Assembly: GCA_028554795.2 (NCBI GenBank)
Contig: CM068839.1
Location: 39,461,006-39,525,005, forward strand
Reading direction: 5' to 3'
From: Sinohyriopsis cumingii
Lineage: Eukaryota; Mollusca; Bivalvia; Unionida; Unionidae
Length of the DNA stretch: 64,000 nucleotides
Positions within the stretch are counted from its first letter, which is position 1. Every line of letters begins with the position of its first letter. This document shows positions 24,901 to 35,889 of the stretch, piece after piece. The notes below the pieces were generated by a model. That model saw only the letters and a list, made by a program, of their open reading frames with translations, made no database searches and was not told where the DNA came from. The translations under genes and the position numbers were made by a program.

Positions 24901-27900
24901 TAGAATAGAGTTACTCTCAAAAAATACTTCAATGTGTACCTAGTCTGGCTTGTACTTTTTATTGCAGAACCAGGTTACAGACAAAATCATGCTCGTGCTG
25001 GAGAAAATAATTTTGCAGGAGGCAGCAAACGGGGTAAGGATGTGAGGGAAAGATATAACGGAATCATCACAGTAAAAGAAAATGAGGAGCCCAGAAGGAG
25101 GAGAGATGGGGAAAATGAGGAGAGCAGTGGCCATTCCAATGAAAAGAGATCTAAAGGAAGAGTTTCAAGGAGAGATGAACATGAGAAGAAGAAAGCTGAA
25201 GAGAATGTGGAGAAGGTAGAAGAAAAGAGACTCTTTGGAGAAGTTGCTTGGATGGACAAGCATGAGGAGGAAAAATCCAGGACTTCTGTTCTCAAGAGTG
25301 TGGAAAAAGAAGATGAAGGAAATCCAGCAGATCTTGATATAGAGGCAGTCACAGAGAAGAAGGCTTCAGCTGATTTCAGGAGTGAGCTTAACACCATCAA
25401 TGAATCTGATGTGCATGACAAAAAATCAAGGAAAGCCATGAGCAAGACTCAGCTTGAGGATGAAAATGAAGACAAGGTGAGCACAGTGAAATCAGAAGTG
25501 CAGGATATTGATGGTAGGAAGAAGCAATAGGATGAAAATGAGAAAAAATGTAGAGATAGAACATTATCTCAAGTAGATAATATGCAGAATATGGTCATTC
25601 CAGGAAAATCAAAATTGCAATAGAATATTGAAGAGCAAAGGGATGACAGAGAGGAAATGTGTAAAGGGAAAGAAATAACATTAGATGTAGATGATAAACA
25701 GTACATAGATGTCCCAGTAAAAATCAGAAATTCAGGGCAGTCTAGTTATTAAAAAGCAAAGAGTTCATAGAGAGAGAAAGCAGTTTAGAAGGAAAGAAAA
25801 TGAAACCTTTAAAGCAGATCATGGGCAAATCAAATACATACATCAAAAAGCAAACTCAGTTATGGATGATGTGGTTTCCAACAAAAATCAAACAAAGATC
25901 AATCATGGAAAAAAATAAAGAGAATCTTTAGCAGACCATTTGGATTCAAACAATGGAGAAAACATTAAGGTCCTAAAAAGTGAGAAAGCTAATATAGATA
26001 TTGTTTCTTTTCAGGGGGGAACATGTAGAAGACACAGGTCAGAAAAGGAGATGAATAGTAGTAAAGATGAGGAACAGACTATAGAAGATCCTAAGGGTCA
26101 GATAATGGAAATAATCAGCAGAAAAGTTGGAAATGAAAACAAGGAAAGGGAAAGAGAAGAACCATCCAAAAGCAACGAACCTACAAAAGAGTTTGAAGAT
26201 GCAAAAGAATCTCTGGTTGACAATGAGGCAAGATTGCAGGCTAAAAACAATGTTGATGTTTTGTCTGATCAAGAAAGTCCAGTTGTTTCTAAACAAGAAG
26301 AATCTGGTGTAGCTGACATCCATGAAGAGGAGCAAAGAGAAACAAGTAGCAAGATCAAGAAAAAATTAAATTGTACCAATGTGGACCAAGAACTTAAGAA
26401 ACTTCTTAAAGATGAAGCCTCTGCAATGGTCCATGATGTCATTAGCCGAGTCTTGACAGATGAAAAGCTGGTCAGTAGATGGCGTCAAATAAAACAGAAT
26501 AAGTCTTCAGAAAGTGTTGAGATTCCATCGGTTGGCAAAGCTGAATATGAGAGGAGAAAAGATGGGGCTAACAATGCTGAGCTAAAAGGAGATCAAACCA
26601 GAAAGGAGTCCCTTGAAGCAGCTAAAGTGCCTGGCCAGGATCCAACCTTTGAGATAAAATCTAAAGAAGGAGATCTGGGTGAACAAAATGAAAAAGCTGC
26701 AGACAAGCGATCAGAATCAGATGTTTCCTCAGTGGATGTGATTCACCTTTCTAATGAAACCTTAAGCATGATGGCTGGTTTAGGTCCTGTCCCAGTTAAG
26801 GCAGTGGATGCAAGTCCCACCATCAAGAAGAAAAAGAGTGTCACCTTTGATACCAACATCACCAAGATACATTTATTTGCACCATATAATTCGGAATACA
26901 GCTCATACCAGGTTTAATTTAATATTTGTATTTTCTGTTCTGCCTGTATAAACATATCACAAGACCTGTTATTATTTAAAATGCATTATAAGCATTGTTT
27001 CAGTCAGAACTGTGTATTTTTATTTTCATTAGCAAAAAAGAATCTTTCTTCTCTCAGCATAATTTATATTAAGGCTGTTGCTTGATGTTCTAAAATAACT
27101 AACCCAGAGCAAATTTATTATATATTGTGTTTGGGCAACAAAGGTTATAAAGATCATATGCTTATGAAGGTTTGTTGTGTTCTAAACAGTGAATGCAAAG
27201 CTCAGGGATGTAGAACAGGCTCAGTGCGCTCTCCTGCATGCTGTAAGAGGTAATGGAGGTAGGAGCCACAGTGGCTTAGTGGCTCGTGTGCTGGACTCCC
27301 ACCCAAAATGTTACCAAGGTGTGTTTGTAGACAAGGCTCTTACTCCTTCAGTACTAAATAACCTGCTTATTTTGCTATGTTGTAAAACATCAAACCAAAC
27401 TATAAAGTGCCTAAATATAAGTTTCAAGATACAAAGTAGACATAACTAGAAATGTGTCCATACATTTGGATGCCTCTGCTATTATGATTTGTAAAAATAT
27501 GAAAGTACAGGAAATCAGCAGCCATCCACTCACAAGGTCTTGATGCAGATTTAAACCTGTATGGTACTGAATGGTAGCATTTGAACACTGGATGTCTACT
27601 GCCTGCCTGAGTGTTTTGCCTGAATTAGCATTCAATTGTTCATACTATTTTCACTCAGATTGTAAATAGCAGAACATTGTAATATTGACGCTAGTTTGAC
27701 AATATGAAGGCACACTTAATGTGATCAGATTTGAAGTTTTGAAAATGAGGTTTGCCAAGATATTTAATAGAGATTGTTTAGGATTGGCTTTCAAATGTAT
27801 ACGTGAGCTAGATGGGTGAAAATTGAACTTTCGTTTTCTATTGGATCCATTATATTTTCATGCTTGCCTCATTTTAGTCCAAATATCAAAGTTACCCAAT

Positions 27901-30900
27901 TTTGTCACAAAGATTCATCTGCCCATGCGCAGTTTGATCAGGTCTGCTTTAAATCTTATGGGTGGAAGTCCGAAATCCAGACAAAAACCATTCTTGCACC
28001 TGCAAATTTCTTCAGTTAAGAAAATTGGGCCTCAAAACTACATTTTTTTTTCTTCAGATATATTTTTTAGTGTGGAGAATGTCTGTGTTACTTGATATCA
28101 TTGTGAAACTACATCCTTCTTTTGGTCTCTAATACCACCTGCATGGGTCTATTGTGAACCTTCTTGACGTTGCTAGCCGTGGACAAAGGGTATTATCTCT
28201 TGATGCTAAATTACATCTCTCATTTTAGATTCAACCTTTAAGAATAAATGTTCAAGTTAAGATACTGTTAAGATCTGTATAATTTGTGTTGACATTATAA
28301 ACTGTTTCTTAGCTCATATTTATTGAATAAAAAATTCTTTTTTCATAGGAAAACCCAACATGGAGGAAATTTCCAGGTGAGACTCATATCACATGTACAT
28401 TTCAAATTAGACTTCATGATAAAAGTTTTGATTTCAACACCTTTTAGTAAACTGGATATCTACCTCTCTAATGTTACTTAAATCTACATTTTACCACTAT
28501 CATAATGTTTTACATTCATCTTGCCTTGAAGGTAACCTTTGTGAAGCAGTCACCTGTCTTACAAAATAACATCCACAGGAACAATAGTCTGATCAAAATT
28601 GAGATCCCCAACAGAGATTGGAAAGACACAAATACAACATTATGCTTTGCTGACAATTCATTCAACATCTAACTTAGACTTTAAATATTTTAAAAAGTAG
28701 AATATGCCATTTAGAACATGCCATTTCTAATGATGACTCCCTAATTCAAGATGAAATCCTAATCTGATAGGTTACTGAAAATAAATAGACCTGGAATTAC
28801 AAAAGTCACCAGAGTATGATTCTTTACTAGTACCTGTCAAATCTACTAATTTTACTTGGCTCTTGATTATATTCAGATTGCAGAAACCCATATGCCAATT
28901 GTTGCAAAAATGATCCTGTGTTAAGCAATTATCTGTTTTTGTGGCCACTTCTTTCCACTGCAGAGGTGACTTCTGAAGACAGTCTTTACCATATTTACAT
29001 AGGACACTAGAGCTTTATTAAAGTAATGCAAAATAAGAATCCATGTGACATGTTAGTTTAAGTGATTTTTATTACAAAACATGTACACGAAAAGCTTTAA
29101 CCAGACTTAAAAATTAGATGTTGAATAAAAGCTGATTTGTAGTTTATGGTATGGGGTGATAAGTTCAAGGGAAGAGGCAAGCAAACAATCCATATGCAAA
29201 AGTATGATACAATATGGTCACTCAGTGACCTTGGTGTTTTTTCAAAGAAAAGTATATAGATTTAAAAAATAAAAAGGATCTTTTCATTTGAAATATTTTA
29301 TATTTTGTAAATCAAACAGATGGGCAGGATGACTTTAAGATGAACAGCAACATCTCTATGAATGAAAGTCAGCCTGTTGAAAACCTTCCATTTGATACAA
29401 CCCACACAGAGACTCTCAGCCACCTTGCTGGTACATCACCAGTGCTTAAGCCAGTTGATACTGCCACCAGCAAGCAGAACATACATCATCAGGTAGAGCA
29501 GTAATTAACAGGAATTCTTATATATATGTATGTAGATGGCAATGTATCAAGTTAAACAGCAGTTTAGACAAATGGTTTTAAAAAGTGATAAAGACTGTAT
29601 TTTGTTACATAAAGATTGTGTCATGATAGTGCATATAATGGTAAAATAAATAATCCACAATAATTCATCAAAATGAAACAGGTTTTTAATGGTGTGAAAT
29701 CACAGTATGATCAGTTGTCATCAGCATAGAACTGCATTGAAGTGATGTAAATTAATTAGCAGTCCTAAACTTTTATTGATCTGTAGGGTCCATGGACATA
29801 TCTACATATACTGCAGTGATATACTGAGGGTAGTGATAAAGAAGACAATGATACACTAAAGGTCTTCATAGTGAGGGACATGTACCTATCAGTTGAACAA
29901 TTAACAGTGCTCTTGTTACTTTCAGGCCATTTTAGAAATCACACAAAAATTTGTCAGCCTGTTGAATCAGAATGGCAGGAAGCGAGCTCAGAGTGTTGTC
30001 AGCAGGGCATTGGAGCCTGTGAATAAGGATAAAGGTCTGCACAAAAACAAACTGGACATGGTTTTTCATGAAGATAAGGATCATCAAAAAGAGTATGAGG
30101 AGGAGGAGAAGAAGCAGGAGGAAGAGAAGGCTGACTATAACACATCATCTGGTCACAAAGGTAAGATTATTGACCTTACTTATGGTACTGTGAGTTCCAT
30201 AGCTATTGGCCCCATACTCTGGCTAAAACCTGGCCCAGATCCTTAAAGTGTAGAACAATTCATGAGGATTATCTACATTATAATTGGCAGCTAATTAAAT
30301 TACCTAATTATGAAGTTGAAGTTATATTGAGATGAAAGTGATTGAAAAATAACTGTAACAGTCTGTAGGCCATCACAAAATATAACACATTAATTGATTC
30401 ATTATTTAAATTTTAAAAAGATACCCTACCAAATTTCCTATGTAGTAGCAGATAGGATTATGCAGAATTCCCAGCTACAACATTTCAGTCCTGAAAAGTT
30501 TATTCCCAAGTAATCAGTTTGGTATGCCCATGATGTGTTTATGGAGTGGATATAAAATATTACCCGTTTCTTTTCATCATGAATTTTGTTTGCACTCTGT
30601 AACGTTTAACATGCTACATGAACTCAAGCACAATTTGGACATGATGCGTTATGTTTGAAAGATCAAGGGCAAATTTGATTGTCAATTTTTCTATTTAGTT
30701 CCATTTTATTAGAGAGACATTTGTTAAATATGGATACATTTCTAGTTTTCCAAATACAATAGGCCCAGGCCACATACCCTTTTGCCCAAGGAAAATCATT
30801 CTTCTACTTCTGCTGTGTATGCACTGTGCAGCACACAAGACTTGAACAGTGCAAGTTTTAAATCAAAAAGAGATAAAGAACCAAGTACAATATGCATATA

Positions 30901-33349
30901 CATGAACAGAAAATAAATATGTGCTTTAAAAATGCAAAGAATAAATAAAGAATAACATGACAAGAAAATAAAGAATAAACAATAAAAAGCAAAACATTAT
31001 AAAGAAATTAAGAAAATAGTGAGTCTTCAGTCTGTGTTTTGAAATAGTAATTGTTATATTTCTTGATATCTGACTGCACTAGAGCTAAAATAAAATTCAT
31101 TTTTGTTTATTTCAATCAGGTTCCAGCAAAAATACTGGGGATGAAAACCTCCATATAAGAGGCTCTGCTGTTGGTCAGGATGATGATGATAATGTTACCA
31201 TCCCAGCAGGTTACAGTGACCCAACTTGGCCCAAGGAACCAAAAGATTCTGAGATGACCACTGGTCAGTCAGGTTCCATTCAGGCAGCAAGTTCTGTGCA
31301 GTATCCCAGCGCTCCAAAATCCAGAGAACCATATGATGGCACAGTGCCTGTTAGGAATACGACTCTGCCATTGGATCATGATCAGGATGACCAGTTGGGG
31401 ATGTATCATGGATCCACTAGTCTGGAAGAAGAAGCACAACAGAGGTATATATTGGGGTATAATCAGACAGCATGCAGTTAAGAATTTATTTTTAAAAAGT
31501 TTTGCCCCAATATTTAAACCTTATTATAGTCCTTCTGTCTTAGAGCTGAATGTTTAATTGATGAATCTATTTAACCTAATAATATTTTTTTTATTGCATG
31601 ATATTTCTTATTTAAGTTTATTGAAAGTTTCTTTTTTTAAATAAATGTTTACAAATATTATAGACCAGAAATGTGTAATATATAAATATTTGTTAGGGTT
31701 TCAATAGCAACTGTTACATGTTTATCCTGGATGTCACATTTCAAATCTCCAACGCTGTAATATCAACAAAATCAAACACAGAGAATGTGCAACATTAGAG
31801 GAGGCTGTCCATGTAACACGACATTCAGTTGAAGACTATTTAAGAATGCATTATGTTAAACTCAGAGATATAAGAAACACTTGCTCTTGATATAATTTCA
31901 GTATCAATTGTGAATGCTACCTGTTTACAATTATAATTGCATTAAAAGTGAAATCACCTGAGAACGCCCACATGCTCCATTTATCTTTTACATATGTTAA
32001 TAACTGGATACATTTCCTTTTGAATGATTAAATAAAAGCAAGATGCTACTCATGATGAAAAGAAGTCTTTAAAATGAATATATTTGTACTTAACTATTAG
32101 GAATGGTCATTCATTTATACTTTTATTAGTTTATATAATGTAAACGTGTAATAACTCAAATGTCAATCACTCAGATACTCATCATCACTCAGATGACTCT
32201 GTAGTGTAACACACTGTAACACATTCTCATATCTGCTTAACACTTTTTCATGTCAGCCAACACATTGTAACACTCTCATGTCTGCTAACACACTGTAACA
32301 CATTCTCATGTCTGCTAACACACTGTAGCACATTCTGATGTCTGTGACCATGGAAAACTCGAACTACTCTAAACTTAGACCCGAGAAGTTTAATCAACAG
32401 TACTTTGACTTGTCCATATACTCATATAAGATGAATTTTTATGGTAGCAGTACTAGATAAGACATATATGATACAAGTATGTTACTTTGATTTAAAAGTC
32501 AATAGATATATGCCAGAGGTGTTGGTAGAAATAGACCCAGCTACCAAGTAATCCAAGCTGCTGTCAAATACTTCTAATATCATCACCATATATTGTGCTA
32601 ATTTCAGAGAAACAGATGAGGGCCAAGATGGGAGGGAACTCTGGAGAACCAATCTGCCTCCCCCTCTTCCCAAACCTGACCTGCTGGCCCCAAACCCTTT
32701 TCCAAGAAGAGGGAACAGCCTCCCTGTTGTTAGAGGACCACCCCTTCAGACCCCCATGCAAGCTACAACAATATCAAATCTTGGCAGAATTAAGGGAAAG
32801 TCCAATAGCTTGAGCAAAACTCCAATTTCACATATCAGCCATGACCTTGCAAAGGAGAGTGCCAGAATTCCTACAACCATACCAAGCATAAACAGACCAT
32901 TTGATCCAATACAGGGTAGGAAACTGGGTAAAGCTCATGATGTACTTTTCCAGCCTGCTAGCCTACCTCCATTGAAGAACAATTTCAAAGAAATATTGGC
33001 TCCAATTGATGGGAGATCACCAAGTCCTGTTCTGCACGATATCCTGTTAAGAGGAAACGTGCCTCATTCCTACCCAATCCCAAAACAACCACCACTGCCT
33101 CGCCAGGCTTGGTCTGAAAGAAATGTCATACACGAAGTTGAAGTTGGTGCCTGGGATATTGATGATGGCACCATGACACCAGATGATGAGGAGCCATATA
33201 TCCATTATCCACATCCCCCTCCCACTCCATCACCTAAGATTCATCAGCCACATCCACCCTCCACACCTGTCACCTCAACCTCATCTGCATCACATCTTAG
33301 AAGGAGATATAAACTCAGAGCTCCTAATGTTCCTGGCTTTCATGATTGA
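14002..33349 (+). CDS. Nine-exon gene for a 1,023-residue disordered scaffold-like protein
   Basis: Exons: 14002-14104, 23758-23817, 24968-25476, 26015-26911, 28349-28376, 29320-29492, 29926-30160, 31120-31444, 32608-33349. All introns are GT-AG, the eight junction phases agree, and the total is 3,072 nt, a multiple of three. There is no signal peptide or membrane segment, so the protein is probably intracellular. Order of parts: a short helical start; Cys38-40, 42 and 45 followed by Lys (a possible palmitoylated or metal-binding patch); a long Lys/Glu-rich region (55-350); [12 protein letters not shown] at 359-370, fitting the hydrophobic spacing of PKA-anchoring helices; KSVTF at 498-502, a PP1-docking pattern; an ETLS..AG motif repeated at 472-489 and 563-579; and a Pro-rich C-terminus. 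The anchoring and docking roles are inferred from short motifs. I do not recognise the gene. Confidence 0.75.
14734..15368 (+). pseudogene. L2-like LINE 3' fragment, copy 1
   Basis: It is a 5'-truncated copy of the last 650 bp of the element at 17,482-18,645, nearly colinear with it. The frame from 14,815 encodes the C-terminal tail of an L2/CR1-type polyprotein ([37 protein letters not shown]). It ends with TTAGGCGCTATAAAAAGTCC and an (ATT)n tail, the usual 3' end of this LINE group. The copy lies in intron 1 in sense orientation. Confidence 0.85.
15369..15989. other. Intron 1 sequence, nothing recognised
   Basis: AT-rich. The 97-codon frame from 15,717 has no known domain. Confidence 0.4.
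15990..16665 (+). repeat. Dispersed repeat, inverted partner of 40,800-41,480
   Basis: The reverse complement of 40,800-41,480 aligns with this stretch over its length, with decay (for example GACTTTAAAACTTTGTTGTA and CAAGTTGATTTATACTTT). It contains no coding signature, and a (TA)n tract borders it on the right. Confidence 0.7.
16666..16739. repeat. (TA)n microsatellite
   Basis: About 37 TA units at the edge of the preceding dispersed repeat. Confidence 0.98.
16790..17461. repeat. LTR-like dispersed repeat, copy C
   Basis: It aligns with copy A (7,505-8,130), including ACATCAGGTA and CAATATCCTAGATCC against CAATGTCCTGAACTC. It ends close to the start of the L2-like LINE. Confidence 0.45.
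17470..18645 (+). pseudogene. L2-like LINE, reverse transcriptase C-terminal half
   Basis: [14 protein letters not shown] and MYADDTQIY (catalytic YADD) come from the reverse transcriptase palm, followed by thumb and C-terminal sequence ([34 protein letters not shown]). The frame changes near 17,655 and between 18,141 and 18,176, so the copy is inactive. It ends AGGCGCTAAACAAAGTCC plus (ATT)n. Endonuclease and most of the reverse transcriptase are missing through 5' truncation. It sits in intron 1 in sense orientation. Confidence 0.9.
18646..19599. other. Intron 1 sequence with a (CA)n microsatellite
   Basis: A (CA)n run of about 33 bp occupies 18,952-18,984. The rest holds nothing recognised; the part next to 19,600 may belong to the end of the DIRS-like element. 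Confidence 0.5.
19600..22200 (-). pseudogene. DIRS-like retroelement, decayed (minus strand)
   Basis: From right to left on the minus strand: a pre-RT region (22,180-21,180) with [10 protein letters not shown] and PVGGLTHDE phrases; a DIRS-type reverse transcriptase (about 20,960-20,450) with YQFELPQP and a decayed [15 protein letters not shown] block; then a tyrosine-recombinase part (20,120-19,600) with [29 protein letters not shown] and AESTILSYHLRD. Frames are broken many times. The gap between RT and recombinase is too short for RNase H and methylase regions, suggesting a deletion. The identification rests on family phrases remembered from DIRS elements and needs a profile search. Confidence 0.55.
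22570..22645. repeat. 26-bp direct repeat doublet
   Basis: GTTAGCAAATCATTATGTGA plus CTAAC occurs twice within 70 bp, separated by a short AT-rich linker. Confidence 0.8.
22646..23757. other. End of intron 1, nothing recognised
   Basis: Short frames at 23,191-23,373 and 23,303-23,626 have no motifs. A (GT)n/(TA)n patch lies at 23,705-23,738, ahead of the exon 2 acceptor. Confidence 0.4.
23758..23817 (+). CDS. Exon 2 (Cys-rich, residues 35-54)
   Basis: TTTGTTTACAG precedes and GTAAGA follows. The exon encodes [19 protein letters not shown], five Cys within eight residues followed by Lys. That is a plausible palmitoylation or metal-binding patch. Confidence 0.65.
24968..25476 (+). CDS. Exon 3 (charged region, residues 55-224)
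   Basis: The acceptor TTTTTATTGCAG precedes it. The frame is rich in Lys, Glu and Arg with no Cys, typical of a disordered or coiled-coil segment. The donor GACAAG|GTGAGC at 25,476/25,477 is near-perfect. The frame itself runs on to a TAG at 25,528-25,530, so an unspliced transcript would end there. Minus-strand frames over this exon are antisense shadows. Confidence 0.7.
25477..26014 (+). other. Intron 3, which looks like decayed coding sequence
   Basis: This intron is unusually coding-like: it continues the Lys/Glu-rich composition of the flanking exons and has long partial frames, but is broken by several stops and shifts. The GTGAGC donor and TTGTTTCTTTTCAG acceptor are strong, and splicing keeps phase 0. 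Confidence 0.6.
26015..26911 (+). CDS. Exon 4 (residues 225-523; anchoring-like helix and PP1-docking motif)
   Basis: This is the largest exon. Residues 225-340 are charged and disordered. [22 protein letters not shown] (350-371) should form an amphipathic helix. KSVTF at 498-502, preceded by three more Lys, fits the RVxF docking pattern of protein phosphatase 1. The donor CAG|GTTTAA is weak, and the frame hits TAA two codons after it, so intron retention here would truncate the protein after residue 524. Confidence 0.75.
27255..27410 (+). repeat. tRNA-derived SINE fragment in intron 4
   Basis: CAGTGGCTTAGTGGCTCGTG matches a pol III A box (TGGCTTAGTGG). No B box GGTTCGA is visible, so the head is truncated. 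The tail GTTGTAAAACATCAAACCAA resembles 3' ends of molluscan short repeats. Confidence 0.5.
28349..28376 (+). CDS. Exon 5, a 28-nt microexon
   Basis: Bounded by TTTTTTCATAG and by CCAG|GTGAGA. It encodes ENPTWRKFP plus one base. Skipping it would shift the frame, because 28 is not a multiple of three. Confidence 0.6.
29320..29492 (+). CDS. Exon 6 (residues 533-590)
   Basis: The acceptor ATCAAACAG precedes it. The exon carries [17 protein letters not shown], a second form of the [18 protein letters not shown] motif of exon 4, suggesting an internal duplication of a binding motif. The donor is CAG|GTAGAG. Confidence 0.65.
29926..30160 (+). CDS. Exon 7 (residues 591-668)
   Basis: The acceptor TTGTTACTTTCAG precedes it. 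It begins [17 protein letters not shown], a likely helix, then a Glu/Lys-rich coiled-coil-like stretch. The donor AAAG|GTAAGA is strong, phase 1. Confidence 0.7.
31120..31444 (+). CDS. Exon 8 (residues 669-776)
   Basis: The acceptor TTTATTTCAATCAG precedes it. The sequence is acidic and Ser/Pro-rich ([23 protein letters not shown]). The donor AG|GTATAT is weaker, phase 2; the frame would otherwise end 11 codons later. Confidence 0.65.
32608..33349 (+). CDS. Exon 9, terminal (residues 777-1023), Pro-rich
   Basis: The acceptor GTGCTAATTTCAG precedes it. The exon is rich in Pro ([19 protein letters not shown] and [11 protein letters not shown]-type stretches) and could bind SH3 or WW domains. 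It also has an acidic patch ([16 protein letters not shown]) and ends in a basic RRRYKLR segment and GFHD. The stop TGA is at 33,347-33,349. Confidence 0.75.
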
Positions 33350-34439
33350 AATTTGTATAAATACATTTCTTGCAGTTTTATTTTCTATGTGTGTACAATT
33401 GTTTTTATAAAAATGTATCTATAATGTTCATTGTGGCCTCTTTAGTTAAAAATTTATCTTTAAAAAATTTCTTGCAGATGTACTTTTTCATGAACAATTT
33501 TGAAATATTTTACAATTTTTTTTCTTTAAAGATTCAGAAAGTTTCAAGAAAATGGGTATCATTTGGGATCAGATTTTGACTCATTGGGTTTCACAGTGGT
33601 TTTTGACATATTCCTTGTTTTTGCAAGGAATTATAACATCAAACAAATTTAAATATAGATAATTTTGGACTTTTTAAAGTTATTTCAGTAGCTGTGTTTG
33701 GGACCAATTACACTTTTGATTCCAATGAATTGAATGTATTCTAATTTCATTCAGCTGTGGAGATATTTTTCATTATTCTTGAAAAAGAGTTCAGTGGATA
33801 GTTCATGCTTTAATCATAACTTGTGTAAAAATTTATAAAATTTTAATGTCTCAAATGCATGTTTCTTTAGGTATGAAATTTTCAGTTGGTCAAACATTTA
33901 TTGATTTTAGTACAAAACATACAAATGTGTATCAGAAGAAATTAATATCTGTAACACCAATGAGCATGTTTTCCCAGAAAAATGAAAATACATTCTTTTT
34001 AAAAACAGATCTGTGACATGTTTCAGCATCATAATTCTTTGTGTATTTTTTTGTTTATGGTTTGTCATTTGATAATCATGTTATCATATTTTTTTTATAA
34101 TTATGCAACGAAGTTTTTAATTTCAATCATCAATTATGTAAAAAAATACTGTGCATTATGAGGATGGAACATATACATTAGAGAAATCTGTCTGAAATAT
34201 TATCAGGATGAAGAATTTTTTTTTTAAGGTCAGGTGCCTGAAATTTTAAAATGAATTGTATTGTGATTGTGTTGAGGGAACTGAGTACAAAGCTGCTCAG
34301 ATGTTGAGTATTAATGTATGTAGGAATGAGAGGTGATCCGATATCATGTTGTAATGCATTTCTTAGGACAGTCAGTTGTTGAAACTGATATTATTAAATA
34401 GAGCCATTGTGCAGAGTTACAGTGGGTGATTAAGATGAT

Positions 34440-34835
34440 TTGCAGGCCATAACTCAATAAAATGATAATGTAGAATGCTGAAAATTACTAACATTTGGAG
34501 TCATACCAAAAGAGAACTGTACATCAGATTTTGTTGAAATCCAGTAATAGTGAAGAGAGTAATTTTGTAGAAATAAAAGTAGGAACAGACATAACAATGG
34601 AAGGAAAAGATAAAGCACTCTCCTAAAACAGGCTAGCAACAATGCTACATCTATTAGTATAAATAGTACTTTATTTTATTCTGGTATTGTTGTAAGTATT
34701 CTTGGGTATTATTTAAATTAAAAAAATACCTAATGATAGTATGTAATACTATTTACCAGTGCTTTCAATTCTGAAAGCTGCTGATGTGATTTGTGGAGTT
34801 AATACCAGAATATGAGTTTACTAAATTATCTTTCC
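34440..34835. repeat. Direct repeat, first copy
   Basis: It aligns with 35,325-35,725 over about 390 bp (CTATTTACCAGTGCTTTCAA and AAGCTGCTGATGTGATTTGT are shared exactly). The copies are about 890 bp apart. Confidence 0.85.
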
Positions 34836-34899
34836 TTTCATCAATATGCACTTTCTTGCTAAGCAATAGAATGGATGTAATAATGTCTGCTATGTCTTA

Positions 34900-35240
34900 C
34901 TTGTGATACATTTAGGATCTACTGCCTGCCATCTCTTGCAAGGTAATACATTTGAGATAAAACCAGCAGTACTCGTGTCAAACTTGGTAGATGTACTGCA
35001 TGTCATGGCTTTCTGGGCAATAACTAACATTGTAAGTAAAACTGCCAGACACTGGATGTAAAACTGCCTGCTATGTCTACATTGGTGATACAGTAGAAGA
35101 TGTACTAACTACTGTCTTTCTGGGCAATGCCTACCACCTCTTACAGGGCAATACATTAGCTTTAAAACTGCCTGCCTTGCCATGCTTGGTTGATACATTA
35201 GATTACTCCTAGCCATCTCTTGTAGGCAATACATTATCAG
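34900..35240. repeat. Short degenerate repeats
   Basis: Four or five decayed units share CTGCCTGCCATCTCTTGCAA, AAAACTGCCTGC and AATACATTAG phrases between the two larger direct repeats. Confidence 0.5.
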
Positions 35241-35324
35241 AATTAAACTTCAAAGCAGATTTATTCAAATTCAAAAACACTAAATACATTTTATTATGCA
35301 GAATCATAGAGAGCGATGTGGACA

Positions 35325-35725
35325 ATTGGCAGCTGTCACTCCATAAAATGATGTAGTATGCTAAAAATCACAGTCATTTGAGGCCTTGTCAATAAAGCTG
35401 CACAGAAGATTCTTTTATAAATAAAAATCCAATAATACATAAAATAGTAATTGTGCAGAAACAAAAGTGGAACAGACATGTATCAATGAAAGTAGAGATA
35501 AAACACCCTCCTAAAACCGGCTAGCTTAAAGACATCAAGGTCTGTTTGGATTAATAGTACATTTTTGGTTCTGGTATTATTAAAAAGATAAAAAAAATTC
35601 TAAAAACAATACATAATGATAGTAGATAATACTATTTACCAGTGCTTTCAACCCAGAAAGCTGCTGATGTGATTTGTGATCTTCATACCAGAACACCAGT
35701 TTACTAAATGATGAGTCAAACTGTC
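35325..35725. repeat. Direct repeat, second copy
   Basis: Partner of 34,440-34,835; see there for the shared blocks. Confidence 0.85.
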
Positions 35726-35889
35726 CTACTTTTGTTCTGCACAGTTACTTTTTTAATTATTATTATATTTCAAGCATTATTTGGCTGAGTTAAAACTGTC
35801 TAAATTATGCATATAATTTTTTTGTGTGCACATTTATATTATTATTATTTTTGAATTTCCAACAAGATTTTATGTACTGCATATTTTAG

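Noticed and set aside
24940-25445. Minus-strand Ser/Phe/Leu-rich frames opposite exon 3
   Set aside because: They are antisense shadows of the Lys/Glu-rich + strand exon, which has splice sites and consistent phase.
27262-27340. A tRNA gene
   Set aside because: A matching A box exists but there is no B box or cloverleaf; it fits a truncated SINE head.
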